From Acidobacteriota bacterium (GTDB lineage: Bacteria > Acidobacteriota > Vicinamibacteria > Vicinamibacterales > UBA2999): a stretch of 64,000 bases of DNA. Position numbers and translations under genes: made by a program. The notes under the pieces are model-generated. The model made no database searches. It saw only the letters and a program-made list of their open reading frames with translations, and was not told the DNA's origin. Location: assembly GCA_020851325.1 (NCBI GenBank), contig JADZCY010000279.1, positions 1-64,000 on the forward strand, read 5' to 3'. Positions 11,696 to 20,632 of the stretch are shown here, in pieces; position 1 is the first letter of the stretch; each line of letters opens with the position of its first letter.

Positions 11696-12906
11696 GCGCC
11701 GCACATTCTCATTCCCTGCCGCACGCCCCGGAACGACTTGCCTTGCCGGCGTCGCTGCGGGCGGCGTCCGGCCTGATGGTGATCGCCGGCGTCCTCGGGC
11801 TCGGCTGGGCCTTCCTGCAAGGCGACGCCGCGCTGGCCTGGAGCACGTATCTGATCGGCGCCTTCTTCGCCCTCGGGCTCGGCGTCTTCGGTCTGGCCTG
11901 GATCGCCATGCTGCACCTGACCGGTGGCGCGTGGTCGGTGACGATGCGCCGCGTGCCTGAAGCGATGACGGCGTGGATCGTGCCGGGCGGCGTGCTCGCG
12001 ATGTTCGTCACGCTCGGCGCGCACACCCTGTATCACTGGTCCGATGCCACCACGGTGGCCGGCGACGAACTGCTGTCGCACAAGGCGCCGTTCCTCAACC
12101 TGACGATGTTCGTGGTGCTCGGCGTCATCAGCGTGGTGCTGTGGGCGGCGTTCACCGCCATCATCGTCGGCGCGTCGCGGCGCCAGGATCGCGAGGGCGG
12201 CATTGCCGCCACGCGCTCGAGCCGCGCGATGTCGGCGCTGTTCATGGTCTTCTTCGCGATCACCTTCAGCATCGTCAGCTTCTACTTCCTGATGTCGCTC
12301 GACGCGCACTGGTTCTCGACGATGTTCGCGGTGCTGGTGTTCACCGACGTCATGCAGACGGGCACCGCGTTCGTCGCGTTGATGGTGGCGCTGCTCGTCA
12401 GCGCCGGCATGCTCGAAGGGTTCGTCACCGAGCATCACCTGCACAGCCTCGGCAAGATGCTGTTCGCGTGGACGGGCTTCTGGGCCTACATCTACTTCTG
12501 TCAGTTCATGCTGATCTGGTACGCCAACATCCCGGAGGAAACGGCGTACTTCCTCAAGCGCGCCGAGAACGGCTGGCTGCCGTATCTGCTGGTGTTGCCG
12601 CTGCTGAAGTTCGTCGTGCCGTTCATGGCGATGCTGCCGCGCGATGCCAAGCGGCTTCCCGGTCGGCTGATCCCGGTAGCGCTGCTGGTGCTGTTCGCGC
12701 AGTTCTGGGAGCTGTTCCTGATGGTCGCGCCGGCGGTCGGCCACGGAGAGACGATGGCGCACGGGCATCTGCCGATCGTCGAACTGGCGGGCACGCTGGG
12801 GTTCCTCGGCCTGTTCACGCTGGTCTTCGGCTGGGCGCTGGCGCGGCACGACGCGGTGCCGCTGAAGGATCCCGCGCTCGCCGAGTGCCTCGCGTATCAC
12901 TCGTGA
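11692..12906 (+). CDS. actF: Alternative complex III membrane subunit ActF
   Basis: Second large integral-membrane Act subunit, a shorter NrfD-like homologue of ActC, 404 residues with about ten helices. It starts in the ATGA overlap with actE. Conserved-looking segments include FVTLGAHTLYHWSD and FCQFMLIWYANIPEE. It is the last act gene; 84 bp containing a few CTGCTAT repeats separate it from the SafE-like gene. Confidence 0.92.
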   Translation: MSAAHSHSLPHAPERLALPASLRAASGLMVIAGVLGLGWAFLQGDAALAWSTYLIGAFFALGLGVFGLAWIAMLHLTGGAWSVTMRRVPEAMTAWIVPGGVLAMFVTLGAHTLYHWSDATTVAGDELLSHKAPFLNLTMFVVLGVISVVLWAAFTAIIVGASRRQDREGGIAATRSSRAMSALFMVFFAITFSIVSFYFLMSLDAHWFSTMFAVLVFTDVMQTGTAFVALMVALLVSAGMLEGFVTEHHLHSLGKMLFAWTGFWAYIYFCQFMLIWYANIPEETAYFLKRAENGWLPYLLVLPLLKFVVPFMAMLPRDAKRLPGRLIPVALLVLFAQFWELFLMVAPAVGHGETMAHGHLPIVELAGTLGFLGLFTLVFGWALARHDAVPLKDPALAECLAYHS

Positions 12907-12937
12907 TTCCACGATTCACTGGCGTTGAGAATCCACC

Positions 12938-12977
12938 TGCTACCTGCTATCTGCTTCCTGCTTTCTACTGACTGAGC
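12938..12977 (+). repeat. Short heptamer tract (CTGCTAT family)
   Basis: About five degenerate copies of a 7-bp unit (CTGCTAC, CTGCTAT, CTGCTTC, CTGCTTT) lie between actF and the SafE-like gene. The reverse complement of the same unit forms the 3' end of the SCO gene at 34026-34055. Confidence 0.6.
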
Positions 12978-12990
12978 TGAAGGTCCCCCA

Positions 12991-13692
12991 ATGACGGAAC
13001 ACGCCCACGGCGTCGGCCTGATCGCCTCCAGCGGTCCGCTGGATCTGCTGGCGTTCCTGTCGCTGGGACTGCTCGGCAGCGCTGCTCACTGCGTCGGCAT
13101 GTGCGCGCCGTTCGCGATGCTGGTGTCGCGCCGCTACGGCGTGCCGCTGGGGCAGCACGCGCCGCTCGTGGCGCAACTGTGGTACTCGGCCGGTCGCCTG
13201 ACCACCTACGCCACGCTCGGCGTCATTGCCGGCGGCCTGGGCGGACTCGTGCAGTTGGCCGGCGCCACTGTCGGACTGCAGCGTGCCGCGGCGCTCCTGG
13301 CCGGCGCGGTGCTGGTGGTGTGGGGCGTGACGAGCCTGTTCCCCGGCCTGGCCGTCGCCGCCGCGGGCAGCAGCCGCGTTTCGCGCGTCGTGTCGCACCT
13401 GCACCGGCGGATGCCGGCGCACCCGCTGACGATGGGCCTCATGCTCGGACTGTTGCCGTGCGGCCTGCTCTACACCGCACTCGTCGCGGCGATCACTACC
13501 GGCAGCGCCCTCGCCGGCGGCGCGGCGATGGCGGTCTTCGGTCTTGGCACCGTCCCGGCGCTGATGGGCGTCTCGCTCGCCGACACGCTCCTGCTCCGCC
13601 GCCGCCCCGCCCTCAACCGAATCGCACAGCTCTTCGTCCTGGCCATGGGTTTCTGGTACTTGTGGCGGGGCCTGGTTCCGCCGCCTCATTGA
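12991..13692 (+). CDS. Sulfite exporter TauE/SafE-like membrane protein, cbb3-associated
   Basis: Polytopic membrane protein of 233 residues with about six helices. It has the cysteine motifs of the cbb3-linked SafE/UreH-like branch: AAHCVGMCAPF (about residues 31-41) and LLPCGLLYTAL (about 151). Proteins of this branch are often encoded next to ccoGHIS and are suspected to move copper or act in thiol/metal chemistry for oxidase assembly; the substrate is not established. The start is supported by the CCCCCA-ATG context and the helix beginning at residue ~18. Likely the last gene of the respiratory operon. Confidence 0.8.
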   Translation: MTEHAHGVGLIASSGPLDLLAFLSLGLLGSAAHCVGMCAPFAMLVSRRYGVPLGQHAPLVAQLWYSAGRLTTYATLGVIAGGLGGLVQLAGATVGLQRAAALLAGAVLVVWGVTSLFPGLAVAAAGSSRVSRVVSHLHRRMPAHPLTMGLMLGLLPCGLLYTALVAAITTGSALAGGAAMAVFGLGTVPALMGVSLADTLLLRRRPALNRIAQLFVLAMGFWYLWRGLVPPPH

Positions 13693-13720
13693 GGCCACGG
13701 ATGGCGCAGAGCAGGAAAAC

Positions 13721-13832
13721 GCCCCGTGGCGCACCCCCGTGCAGCACCCCCGTGCCGCACCCCCGTGCAGCACCTCCGTGCCGCACCCCCGTGCCGCCAC
13801 CTTCGTGGCGCACTTTCGTGCCGCACCCGCGT
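13721..13832 (+). repeat. 13-bp tandem repeat array, GCAGCACCCCCGT type
   Basis: Eight to nine units of 13 bp (GCAGCACCCCCGT, GCCGCACCCCCGT, GCAGCACCTCCGT and others). The array ends about 28 bp before the M14 peptidase start and reads in the gene's direction. It has no stop codon on the sense strand, so the open frame runs through it, but a signal peptide begins only at 13861. Confidence 0.85.
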
Positions 13833-13860
13833 TAAACTGGCCGCTTCAAGGAAGGCTTCC

Positions 13861-16707
13861 ATGCGATTGACCCTCCGTTCCCTCGCCCTGCTGCTCCTTT
13901 CGCTCACGCTGGCCGTCGAGACGCCGCGCGCCCAGGCCACCGCGACCGCACCCCGGCCGGCCGCCGCCCTGAAGGTGACCTCGCCGGAGCAGTTCTTCGG
14001 CCACCCCATCGGCGCCGACTTCGTGCTGCCGAACTACACGAAGTTCACCGAGTACGTGCGCAAGCTCGACACCGAGTCCGATCGCATGGTCGTGCAGAGC
14101 ATCGGCAAGACCGCCGAAGGCCGCGATCAGCTGATGGCGATCATCACGGCGCCCGAGAACTTCAAGCGCCTCGACCGCTATCGCGAGATCGCGCGCCGCT
14201 TGTCGAGGGCCGAGAACCTCACCGACGACTCGGCGCGGGCGCTGGCCATCGAAGGCAAGGCCGTGGTGTGGATCGACGGCGGCCTGCACGCCACCGAAGT
14301 GCTCGGCGCGCAGCAGTTGACCGAAACGATCTATCAGTTCGTCAGCCGGACCGACGAGGAAACGACGCGCATCCTCCGCGACGTGATCATCCTTGCCGCG
14401 CACGCCAATCCCGACGGCATGGAACTGGTGTCCGACTGGTACATGCGCAACACCGATCCGAAGACGCGCAGCACCGGCAACCTGCCGCGGCTCTACCAGA
14501 AGTACGTCGGCCACGACAACAACCGCGACTTCTACATGATGAACCAGCCGGAGTCGGTGAACATCAACCGGCAGCTCTATCGCGAGTGGTTCCCGCAGAT
14601 CGTCTACAACCACCACCAGACGGGCCCGACCGGCACGGTGATGTTCTCACCGCCCTTCCGCGATCCGTTCAACTACGTCTACGACCCGCTCGTCATCAAC
14701 ACGCTCGATCAGGTCGGCGCCGCCATGCACGCGCGCTTCGACGCCGAAGGCAAGCCCGGCGTCACCACGCGCTCGGGCGCCAACTACTCGACGTGGTGGA
14801 ACGGCGGCCTGCGGACGATGCCGTATTTCCACAACCAGGTGGGCCTGCTCACCGAGACGATTGGCAACCCGACGCCGGAACGCATCGAGTTCGTGCCGGA
14901 TCGTCTGCTGGCGCGCGGCGATCTGCCGGCGCCGATCGCGCCGCAGGTGTGGCACTTCCGCCAGTCGGTGGACTACTCGATCACCGCCAACTACGCGGTG
15001 CTCGACTTCGCGCAGCGCTATCGCGAAACGCTGCTCTACAACACCTATGTGATGGGGCGGAACTCCATCAAGAAGGGCAGCACCGACTCCTGGACGATGT
15101 ATCCGCGCCACATCGCCGACGTGAAAACGGAAATCGCGCGGACGATGAAGACCGAGTCGACGGATCCGCGAACGCAGATCGGCGGGCGGGCGACGCCGGT
15201 GCCGGCGCAGTACTACGACCTGCTGCGCAAGCCCGAGTGGCGCGACGCGCGCGCCTATGTCATCCCGGCCGACAAGGGCGACTTCCTCACCGGCACCAAG
15301 TTCGTCAACATCATGATCAAGTCGGGCCTCACGGTGCACCGCGCCACCGGACCGCTCACGGTGGCCGGCAAGACGTATCCGGCCGGCTCGTTCGTGCTCA
15401 AGGCGGCGCAGGCATATCGTCCGCACCTGCTCGACATGTTCGAACCGCAGGATCACCCGAACGACACGCAGTTCCCCGGCGGTCCGCCGATTCCGCCGTA
15501 CGACAACGCCGGCTGGACGCTCGCCTATCAGATGGGCATCACGTTCGATCGCCTGCTCGAAGACGTCAACGGTCCGCTCGAAGTCGTGCCCGACATCGTC
15601 AAACCGACGCCGGGACAGGTGACGAGCGCCACCGGCGCGGTGGGCTTCACCGTGCCGCACCGGTTGAACGACGCGTTCACCGCCGTCAACCGGCTGCTGA
15701 AGGCGGGTGAAGACGTGTTCTTCGTCGGCGATCGCTCGTGGCAGAGCACCGACGGCACCGGCGTCATCTTCGTCGCCGCGAAGGCGTCGACGCTGCCGCT
15801 GCTGCAGAAGGCCGCCACCGATCTCGGCGTGTCGTTCACCGGCGTGACGACGCGGCCGCAGGGCACGCTCTACAAGCTGGCGGCGCCGCGCGTGGCGCTG
15901 TGGGATCAGTACGGCGGATCGATGCCGTCGGGCCACGTGCGCTGGCTGCTCGAGCAGTTCGAGTTCCCATTCGAGGTGGTGTATCCACAAACGCTCGACG
16001 CCGGTAACCTGCGCGCGAAGTACGACGTCATTCTCTTCCCCGATGGCGGCATTCCGGAAGGTGACGGCGCCGCTGGCGGCTTCTTCGGACGTCAGCCGGC
16101 GGCGACCGAGATCCCCGAGGAGTATCGCAACCGGCTTGGACGCGTGACGGCGACGACCACCGTGCCGCAGCTTCGCCGCTTCGCCGAAGAAGGCGGCACC
16201 ATCGTCGCGTTCGGTGGATCGGCCGTGCTCGGCCACATGCTGAAGCTGCCGGTCGAGGATCATCTCGTCGAAGCCGACGCCATCGGCGCCGAGCATCCGC
16301 TGCCGCGGACGAAGTACTACATCCCGGGTTCGGTGCTGCGCGTGGCGGTGGACAACACCGCGCCGCTGGCCTTCGGCCTCGAGAAGCAGATCGATGTGTT
16401 CTTCGACAACAGCCCGGTGCTGCACCTGACGCCGGATGCCGGCCTCAAGGGCGCGCGCGCGGTGTCGTGGTTCGACTCGCGCGAGCCGCTGCGATCGGGC
16501 TGGGCGTGGGGCCAGCACTACCTCTACAATGGAACGGCGGCGGTGGACGCCGCGCTCGGCAAGGGCAAGGTGTTGCTGCTCGGGCCGGAGATCACGTTCC
16601 GCGCGCAGCCGCACGGCACGTTCAAGTTCCTTTTCAACGGCATCCTCTACGGCGCGTCGACGCGCATCGAGGGTAGCGGGGGAGCGCCGACCGCGGAGCG
16701 GCGCTGA
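13861..16707 (+). CDS. Secreted M14 family zinc carboxypeptidase-like protein
   Basis: Large exported metallopeptidase-like protein, 948 residues, with a signal peptide ending near residue 24. Zinc-ligand motif HATE (GGLHATEVLG, about residue 143), a third His in VYNHHQTGP and a candidate catalytic Glu in LLTETIGNP match the M14 active site. The C-terminal half is an additional domain of unknown role. Start ATG 13861 is preceded by AAGGAAGG and begins the signal peptide; the 45 upstream in-frame codons are repeat sequence. Substrate unknown; probably peptide scavenging in the periplasm or outside the cell. Confidence 0.85.
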   Translation: MRLTLRSLALLLLSLTLAVETPRAQATATAPRPAAALKVTSPEQFFGHPIGADFVLPNYTKFTEYVRKLDTESDRMVVQSIGKTAEGRDQLMAIITAPENFKRLDRYREIARRLSRAENLTDDSARALAIEGKAVVWIDGGLHATEVLGAQQLTETIYQFVSRTDEETTRILRDVIILAAHANPDGMELVSDWYMRNTDPKTRSTGNLPRLYQKYVGHDNNRDFYMMNQPESVNINRQLYREWFPQIVYNHHQTGPTGTVMFSPPFRDPFNYVYDPLVINTLDQVGAAMHARFDAEGKPGVTTRSGANYSTWWNGGLRTMPYFHNQVGLLTETIGNPTPERIEFVPDRLLARGDLPAPIAPQVWHFRQSVDYSITANYAVLDFAQRYRETLLYNTYVMGRNSIKKGSTDSWTMYPRHIADVKTEIARTMKTESTDPRTQIGGRATPVPAQYYDLLRKPEWRDARAYVIPADKGDFLTGTKFVNIMIKSGLTVHRATGPLTVAGKTYPAGSFVLKAAQAYRPHLLDMFEPQDHPNDTQFPGGPPIPPYDNAGWTLAYQMGITFDRLLEDVNGPLEVVPDIVKPTPGQVTSATGAVGFTVPHRLNDAFTAVNRLLKAGEDVFFVGDRSWQSTDGTGVIFVAAKASTLPLLQKAATDLGVSFTGVTTRPQGTLYKLAAPRVALWDQYGGSMPSGHVRWLLEQFEFPFEVVYPQTLDAGNLRAKYDVILFPDGGIPEGDGAAGGFFGRQPAATEIPEEYRNRLGRVTATTTVPQLRRFAEEGGTIVAFGGSAVLGHMLKLPVEDHLVEADAIGAEHPLPRTKYYIPGSVLRVAVDNTAPLAFGLEKQIDVFFDNSPVLHLTPDAGLKGARAVSWFDSREPLRSGWAWGQHYLYNGTAAVDAALGKGKVLLLGPEITFRAQPHGTFKFLFNGILYGASTRIEGSGGAPTAERR

Positions 16708-16729
16708 CCCGACGGGAGTTCGTTCGCAG

Positions 16730-18685
16730 TTGAGGCACTCAGCATCGGACAGGGACACGCACCGGCCGCCGCCGCTCGTCGGCGGCGACAGCCTGTTGCA
16801 TCACGTCCTCACCGACGTCGCCGGTGACGTCGTCGCGCTGCTGCGATTCGATCCGCCCGAGGTGGTGTATGTCAGCGACAGCGTCGCGGCGCTGACCGGC
16901 TACACCGCCGAGCAGTTCTACGCCAATCCGTCGCTGTTCTTCACGCTCGTCCACGCCGAGGATCGCGGCGTGTTCGTCGAGATGCCGCAGGCGTCGGGCG
17001 AGCCGCACGTCGAAGTGCGGCTCGTGCACCGCGACGGGCGCGCCGTGTGGACCGAGGTGGCGCGCGGGCTCACCACTGGTGAAGACGGCACGCCGCTGGT
17101 GCTGGCGATCTTCCGCGACGTCAGTCACGGCCGCCAGCAGGGCGCGGCCCGCGCCGCCGCCGACCTGCGGTATCGGCAGTTGTTCCTCAGCAACCCGGTG
17201 CCGATGTGGGTGTACGACCTGGCGTCGCTGCGGTTCCTCGCCGTCAACGACGCCGCCGTGCGGCGCTACGGCTACTCGCGCGAGGAATTCCTCGCCATGG
17301 ACGTCACCGAGATCCGCCCGCCCGATCAGGTCGAGCTGTTCAAGGCGACGATTGCCTCGGTGGGCAGCGATGCCTACACATCGTCCGGCTGGCATCACGT
17401 GGCGCGCGACGGCACGCGCGTCGATGTCGAGATCACCTCGCACGGCATCGATTACAACGGCCGGCTCTGTCGCGTCGTGATGGCGTACGACGTCACCGAG
17501 CGGCGCCGTGCCGCCGAGCAGCGCGAGGCGCTCGAGCGGGCGCTGCAGCAGTCGCAGAAGATGGAGTCGGTGGGCCGGCTCGCCGGCGGCATCGCGCACG
17601 ACTTCAACAACATGCTGACGGTGATCGCCGGCTTCGCGGATCTGATCTCGATGGATCTCGAGGAGAGCGATCCCGACATGGCCGATCGCGCCCGCGAGAT
17701 CGTCAAGGCCACCAAGCGCGCCACCGAGCTGACGAAGAAGCTGCTGATCTTCAGCCGGCGGCACCCCTACGAGCCGCGCACCTTCGAGCTCGACGTGTTC
17801 GTGCGGCAGGAATGGACGCTCATCGCCCGCGTCATCGGCGAAGAGATCCGCATGGACACGGCGCTCGGCGCGCCGGGCGTGCACGTGCGCATCGACCCGA
17901 CGCAACTGTCGCAGGTGGTGATGAACCTCGTCGTCAACGCGCGCGACGCGATGCCCGAAGGTGGATCGCTCACCATCGCCACCGAGGCGCAGGACGTGGA
18001 CGATCGCCGGCTGGCGCTGCATCCGGGTACGACGAGCGGGCAGTACGTCTGCCTGCGCATCACCGACACCGGCCACGGCATGGACGCGCGCGTGCGCGAG
18101 CATCTCTTCGAGCCGTTCTTCACCACCAAGGAAGCCGGCCGCGGCACCGGTCTCGGCCTGCCGCTCGTCTACGGCATCGTGCGCCAGGCCGGTGGCTTCG
18201 TCGAAGTGCAGAGCCAGGAAGGCGCCGGCACGACGATGGCGGTGTGGCTGCCGAGGACGGAGAAGGAACGCGAGGCGCCGGAGAGCGAGGCCGAGATCGC
18301 GGCGCGCCAGCGCGGGCACGAGACGGTGCTGCTGGTTGAAGACGAGGCCAGCGTGCGGCAGCTCAGCTCGAGCCTGCTGCGACGCTATGGCTACACGGTG
18401 ATCGAAGCCGCCGCCCCCGACCAGGCGCTGGCGCTCGTCGCCAACGGCACCGCCTTCGACGTCGTCGTCACCGACGTGGTGATGCCGGTGATGAACGGGC
18501 GGCGGATGATCGAAGAGATCGCCCGCCTGCGCGGCGGCCCCGTGCGCGTGCTCTACGTGTCGGGCTACGCCGACACCGGCGCCGCCGACGCCGCGGACCT
18601 CGTCGGTCGCTACGCGCGGTTCCTGCAAAAGCCCTTCACCCCGCGCGGGTTGGCGGGGAAGCTCAGGGAAGTGCTGGGAGCCTGA
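16730..18685 (+). CDS. Hybrid PAS sensor histidine kinase with C-terminal receiver
   Basis: Soluble hybrid kinase of about 651 residues. Order: PAS domain (about 15-135), second PAS (about 145-260), HisKA with phospho-acceptor His in GGIAHDFNNML (about 288), HATPase with NLVVNARDAMPEGG, DTGHGMD and GTGLGLPLV, and a receiver domain with Asp in VVTDVVMPVMNG (about 581). No membrane helix is seen, so the signal is probably cytoplasmic. No ATG lies in the right place; the TTG at 16730, with GGGAG at 16713-16717, is the best start but is uncertain. A partner response regulator is not adjacent. Confidence 0.88.
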   Translation: MRHSASDRDTHRPPPLVGGDSLLHHVLTDVAGDVVALLRFDPPEVVYVSDSVAALTGYTAEQFYANPSLFFTLVHAEDRGVFVEMPQASGEPHVEVRLVHRDGRAVWTEVARGLTTGEDGTPLVLAIFRDVSHGRQQGAARAAADLRYRQLFLSNPVPMWVYDLASLRFLAVNDAAVRRYGYSREEFLAMDVTEIRPPDQVELFKATIASVGSDAYTSSGWHHVARDGTRVDVEITSHGIDYNGRLCRVVMAYDVTERRRAAEQREALERALQQSQKMESVGRLAGGIAHDFNNMLTVIAGFADLISMDLEESDPDMADRAREIVKATKRATELTKKLLIFSRRHPYEPRTFELDVFVRQEWTLIARVIGEEIRMDTALGAPGVHVRIDPTQLSQVVMNLVVNARDAMPEGGSLTIATEAQDVDDRRLALHPGTTSGQYVCLRITDTGHGMDARVREHLFEPFFTTKEAGRGTGLGLPLVYGIVRQAGGFVEVQSQEGAGTTMAVWLPRTEKEREAPESEAEIAARQRGHETVLLVEDEASVRQLSSSLLRRYGYTVIEAAAPDQALALVANGTAFDVVVTDVVMPVMNGRRMIEEIARLRGGPVRVLYVSGYADTGAADAADLVGRYARFLQKPFTPRGLAGKLREVLGA

Positions 18686-18692
18686 CGACGAT

Positions 18693-18841
18693 GGTGCGGC
18701 ACGATCGTGCTGCACGAGGGTGCTACACGGGGGTGCTCCACGGAGGTGCTGCACGGAGGTGCTGCACGGAGGTGCTCCACGGAGGTGCTGCACGAGGGTG
18801 CTCCACGGAGGTGCTGCACGGCGGTGCGGCACGGACCTGCG
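18693..18841 (+). repeat. 13-bp tandem repeat array, CACGGAGGTGCTG orientation
   Basis: About eleven 13-bp units (consensus CACGGAGGTGCTG, the reverse complement of CAGCACCTCCGTG) begin some ten bases after the histidine-kinase stop. This is the inverted orientation of the arrays at 13721 and 21443. Confidence 0.9.
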
Positions 18842-18850
18842 GCTCTGTCC

Positions 18851-18895
18851 GCACCTCTCGGCACCCGTCAGCACCTTTCAGCACCTTTCAGCCCC
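18851..18895 (+). repeat. 10-bp repeat tract (CAGCACCTTT) before the DinB-like gene
   Basis: Four to five 10-bp units (GCACCCGTCA, GCACCTTTCA, GCACCTTTCA) abut the inverted 13-mer array and end 25 bp before the ATG at 18920, reading toward that gene. Confidence 0.75.
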
Positions 18896-18919
18896 CCCTC
18901 CCGTAAGCTATTCTTTGCC

Positions 18920-19435
18920 ATGCCTTTTGGCGCCTCCCAACTCGCCGACAGCTTCCGCACCGTCCGCAAGAACACCGTCATCATCGCGCAGGACATTCCC
19001 GAGGATCAGTACGGCTTCCGTGCGGTCGAGGGCGTGATGTCGGTGGCGGAGATGCTGGCGCACCTCGCCGTCTCGACGGCGTGGGCCGAGGAGCTGCACT
19101 TCGTCGAGCGCAAGACGGAAGTTACCTACGAGGACTTCAGCCGCTACATGACGCTGCGCCAGGAGGCGGAACGCGCGCTGACGACAAAAGCGGCGATCGT
19201 CGACGCGCTCAGCACAAAGGGCGAGACGTTCGCGGCGCAGATTGCGGCGATGACCGACGATCAACTGGCCGAGACCGTCACCTTCCCGCCGCCGGTGCAG
19301 CCGCCGTCGAAGACACGCTTCGAGATGCTGCTGTCGGTGAAGGAGCACGAGATGCACCACCGCGGACAGCTCATGCTCATCGAGCGCCTGCTCGGCATCG
19401 TCCCGCACCTGACGCGGGCGAGGCAGAAGAGATAG
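18920..19435 (+). CDS. DinB family protein
   Basis: Protein of 171 residues with the DinB/YfiT four-helix pattern. Three histidines are spaced as in the metal site of the fold: EMLAHLAVS (about residue 44) and KEHEMHHRGQLMLIERLLG (about 140). DinB-like proteins are putative metal-dependent enzymes, some being thiol transferases; the substrate here is unknown. ATG 18920 is the first start after the repeat arrays; in-frame codons upstream are repeat-encoded. There is no operon partner. Confidence 0.82.
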   Translation: MPFGASQLADSFRTVRKNTVIIAQDIPEDQYGFRAVEGVMSVAEMLAHLAVSTAWAEELHFVERKTEVTYEDFSRYMTLRQEAERALTTKAAIVDALSTKGETFAAQIAAMTDDQLAETVTFPPPVQPPSKTRFEMLLSVKEHEMHHRGQLMLIERLLGIVPHLTRARQKR

Positions 19436-19446
19436 GACAGGACGGG

Positions 19447-19465
19447 ACCGCCGCTTGGCGGCGGT
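19447..19465 (+). terminator. Possible terminator hairpin after the DinB-like gene
   Basis: A perfect 8-bp stem, ACCGCCGC/GCGGCGGT, with a 3-base loop starts 12 bp after the stop. It is followed by GGGGG rather than a T run, so intrinsic termination is uncertain. Confidence 0.35.
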
Positions 19466-19602
19466 GGGGGCATCAGGATTTCGGGACCGCCGGCCTTCGC
19501 GCTGAAGATCCGCGCGCGCTTTACTCTCGTCGAGCCGACGAACCTCGACGGGTTTGGTCACGCCGGCACGCGGCGGTTCGTCACAACAGAAGAGAGGTCC
19601 CC

Positions 19603-19899
19603 GTGTACGGATTGATCGGCAAGATGTCGTCGCTGCCCGACAAGCGCGACGAGTTGATCGCGGCGCTGCTCGAAGGCATCGGCGCCATGCCCGGCTGCCT
19701 CAGCTACATCGTCTCGACGGATCCGAGTGATGCGAATGCCATCTGGATCACGGAGGTGTGGCAAGACCAGGACAGCCACAAGGCGTCGCTATCGCTACCG
19801 GCCGTACAAGAAGCGATCCGCAAGGGCCGGCCGCTGATCGCCGCGTTCGATCAGAGCACCGTGGTCACACCCGTCGGTGGCGTCGGCTTGCGCGGATAG
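19603..19899 (+). CDS. Antibiotic biosynthesis monooxygenase (ABM) domain protein
   Basis: Small 98-residue protein with the dimeric ferredoxin-like ABM/YgiN fold: VYGLIGKMSSLPDKRDEL at the start, GCLSYIVSTDP and IWITEVWQDQDSHKASL in the middle. Family members include quinol monooxygenases and stress proteins; no catalytic residue can be assigned. GTG 19603 is chosen because GAGAGG stands 6-11 bases before it and the domain begins exactly there; the longer upstream frame is non-coding. Confidence 0.8.
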   Translation: MYGLIGKMSSLPDKRDELIAALLEGIGAMPGCLSYIVSTDPSDANAIWITEVWQDQDSHKASLSLPAVQEAIRKGRPLIAAFDQSTVVTPVGGVGLRG

Positions 19900-19913
19900 G
19901 CGACGAAGGCACA

Positions 19914-19990
19914 GGCATTGGCGATTGACGGATCGGGGGATTGCGCGATTGTTGTTGAAGGGCGATGGCTGATTGGGTGATTGGCCAGGT
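19914..19990 (+). repeat. Dispersed GATTG-rich element, copy 1
   Basis: The segment ATTGACGGATCGGGGGATTG and the following GCGCGATTGTTG recur almost unchanged at 24750-24785, with a related copy on the opposite strand at 46498-46560. It follows the ABM gene and runs into the 8-mer array. Confidence 0.6.
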
Positions 19991-20082
19991 CTGAGCGGAG
20001 GACTGGCGGGCTGGAGGACTGGAAGGCTGGAGGGCTGGTGGGCTGGCGGGCTGGAGGACCGGAGGACTGGTGGCCGGAAGCC
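19991..20082 (+). repeat. 8-bp tandem repeat array (CTGGAGGG family)
   Basis: About eleven degenerate 8-bp units (CTGGAGGA, CTGGAAGG, CTGGAGGG, CTGGTGGG, CTGGCGGG). No gene is seen in the 303 bp between 19900 and 20202; it consists of this array and its two neighbours. Confidence 0.85.
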
Positions 20083-20084
20083 CA

Positions 20085-20202
20085 TGCCTTATCTGCGCAT
20101 CTGCGGCTTGTTTTGTGTCTGTGCCATCTGTGCCATCTGTGGCATCTGTGCCATCTGTGGCCTGTGCCATCTGTGGCCTGTGGCCTGTGTTATCTGTGGC
20201 CC
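20085..20202 (+). repeat. 9-bp repeat array (CATCTGTGC/CTGTGGC family)
   Basis: Degenerate 9-bp units (ATCTGTGCC, ATCTGTGGC, CTGTGGCCT) run directly up to the ATG at 20203. Related arrays lie at 25845-25966 and 46109-46325. Confidence 0.85.
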
Positions 20203-20631
20203 ATGGATCTCGAATCCGTGTTCACGCTCTGCACCACCGCGGCGATGGCCGGCTGGCTGCTGCTCATCGTCGCGCCTCGGTGGCCGGTGACGCGCTGGGC
20301 GGCGGGCCTGCTGATTCCCGTTGCCATCTCGGCCGTCTACCTGGCCCTCATCGCGGCGCACATGCCCGGCGCGCGCGGTGGGTTCGGGGCGCTGGCCGAA
20401 GTCACCGAGCTGTTCTCGCAGCCGCCGCTCCTGCTCGCCGGCTGGGTGCACTACCTGGCCTTCGACCTGTTCGTCGGCGCGTGGGAAGCGCGCGACGCGC
20501 AAAGGCACGCCATCCCGCATCTGCTGCTCGTGCCGTGTCTGCTCATGACGTTCATGCTCGGCCCGATCGGCCTGCTCGCGTACATCGCCATCCGCGCCGC
20601 CACGCGGCGCGTCGTGGCCATCGAGGTCTGA
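20203..20631 (+). CDS. ABA4-like (DUF4281) membrane protein
   Basis: Membrane protein of 142 residues with four predicted helices. The motif region HYLAFDLFVGAWEARDAQ, then IPH and FMLGPIGLLAY, matches the ABA4-like family. Plant members act in neoxanthin formation; bacterial function is unknown. ATG 20203 follows a repeat array directly, so the ribosome-binding signal is poor. The stop is one base before the next gene, indicating an operon of two. Confidence 0.75.
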   Translation: MDLESVFTLCTTAAMAGWLLLIVAPRWPVTRWAAGLLIPVAISAVYLALIAAHMPGARGGFGALAEVTELFSQPPLLLAGWVHYLAFDLFVGAWEARDAQRHAIPHLLLVPCLLMTFMLGPIGLLAYIAIRAATRRVVAIEV

Positions 20632-20632
20632 C

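Noticed and set aside
19447-19465. Firm intrinsic terminator
   Set aside because: The stem is good but there is no U-tract, so it is listed only as possible.
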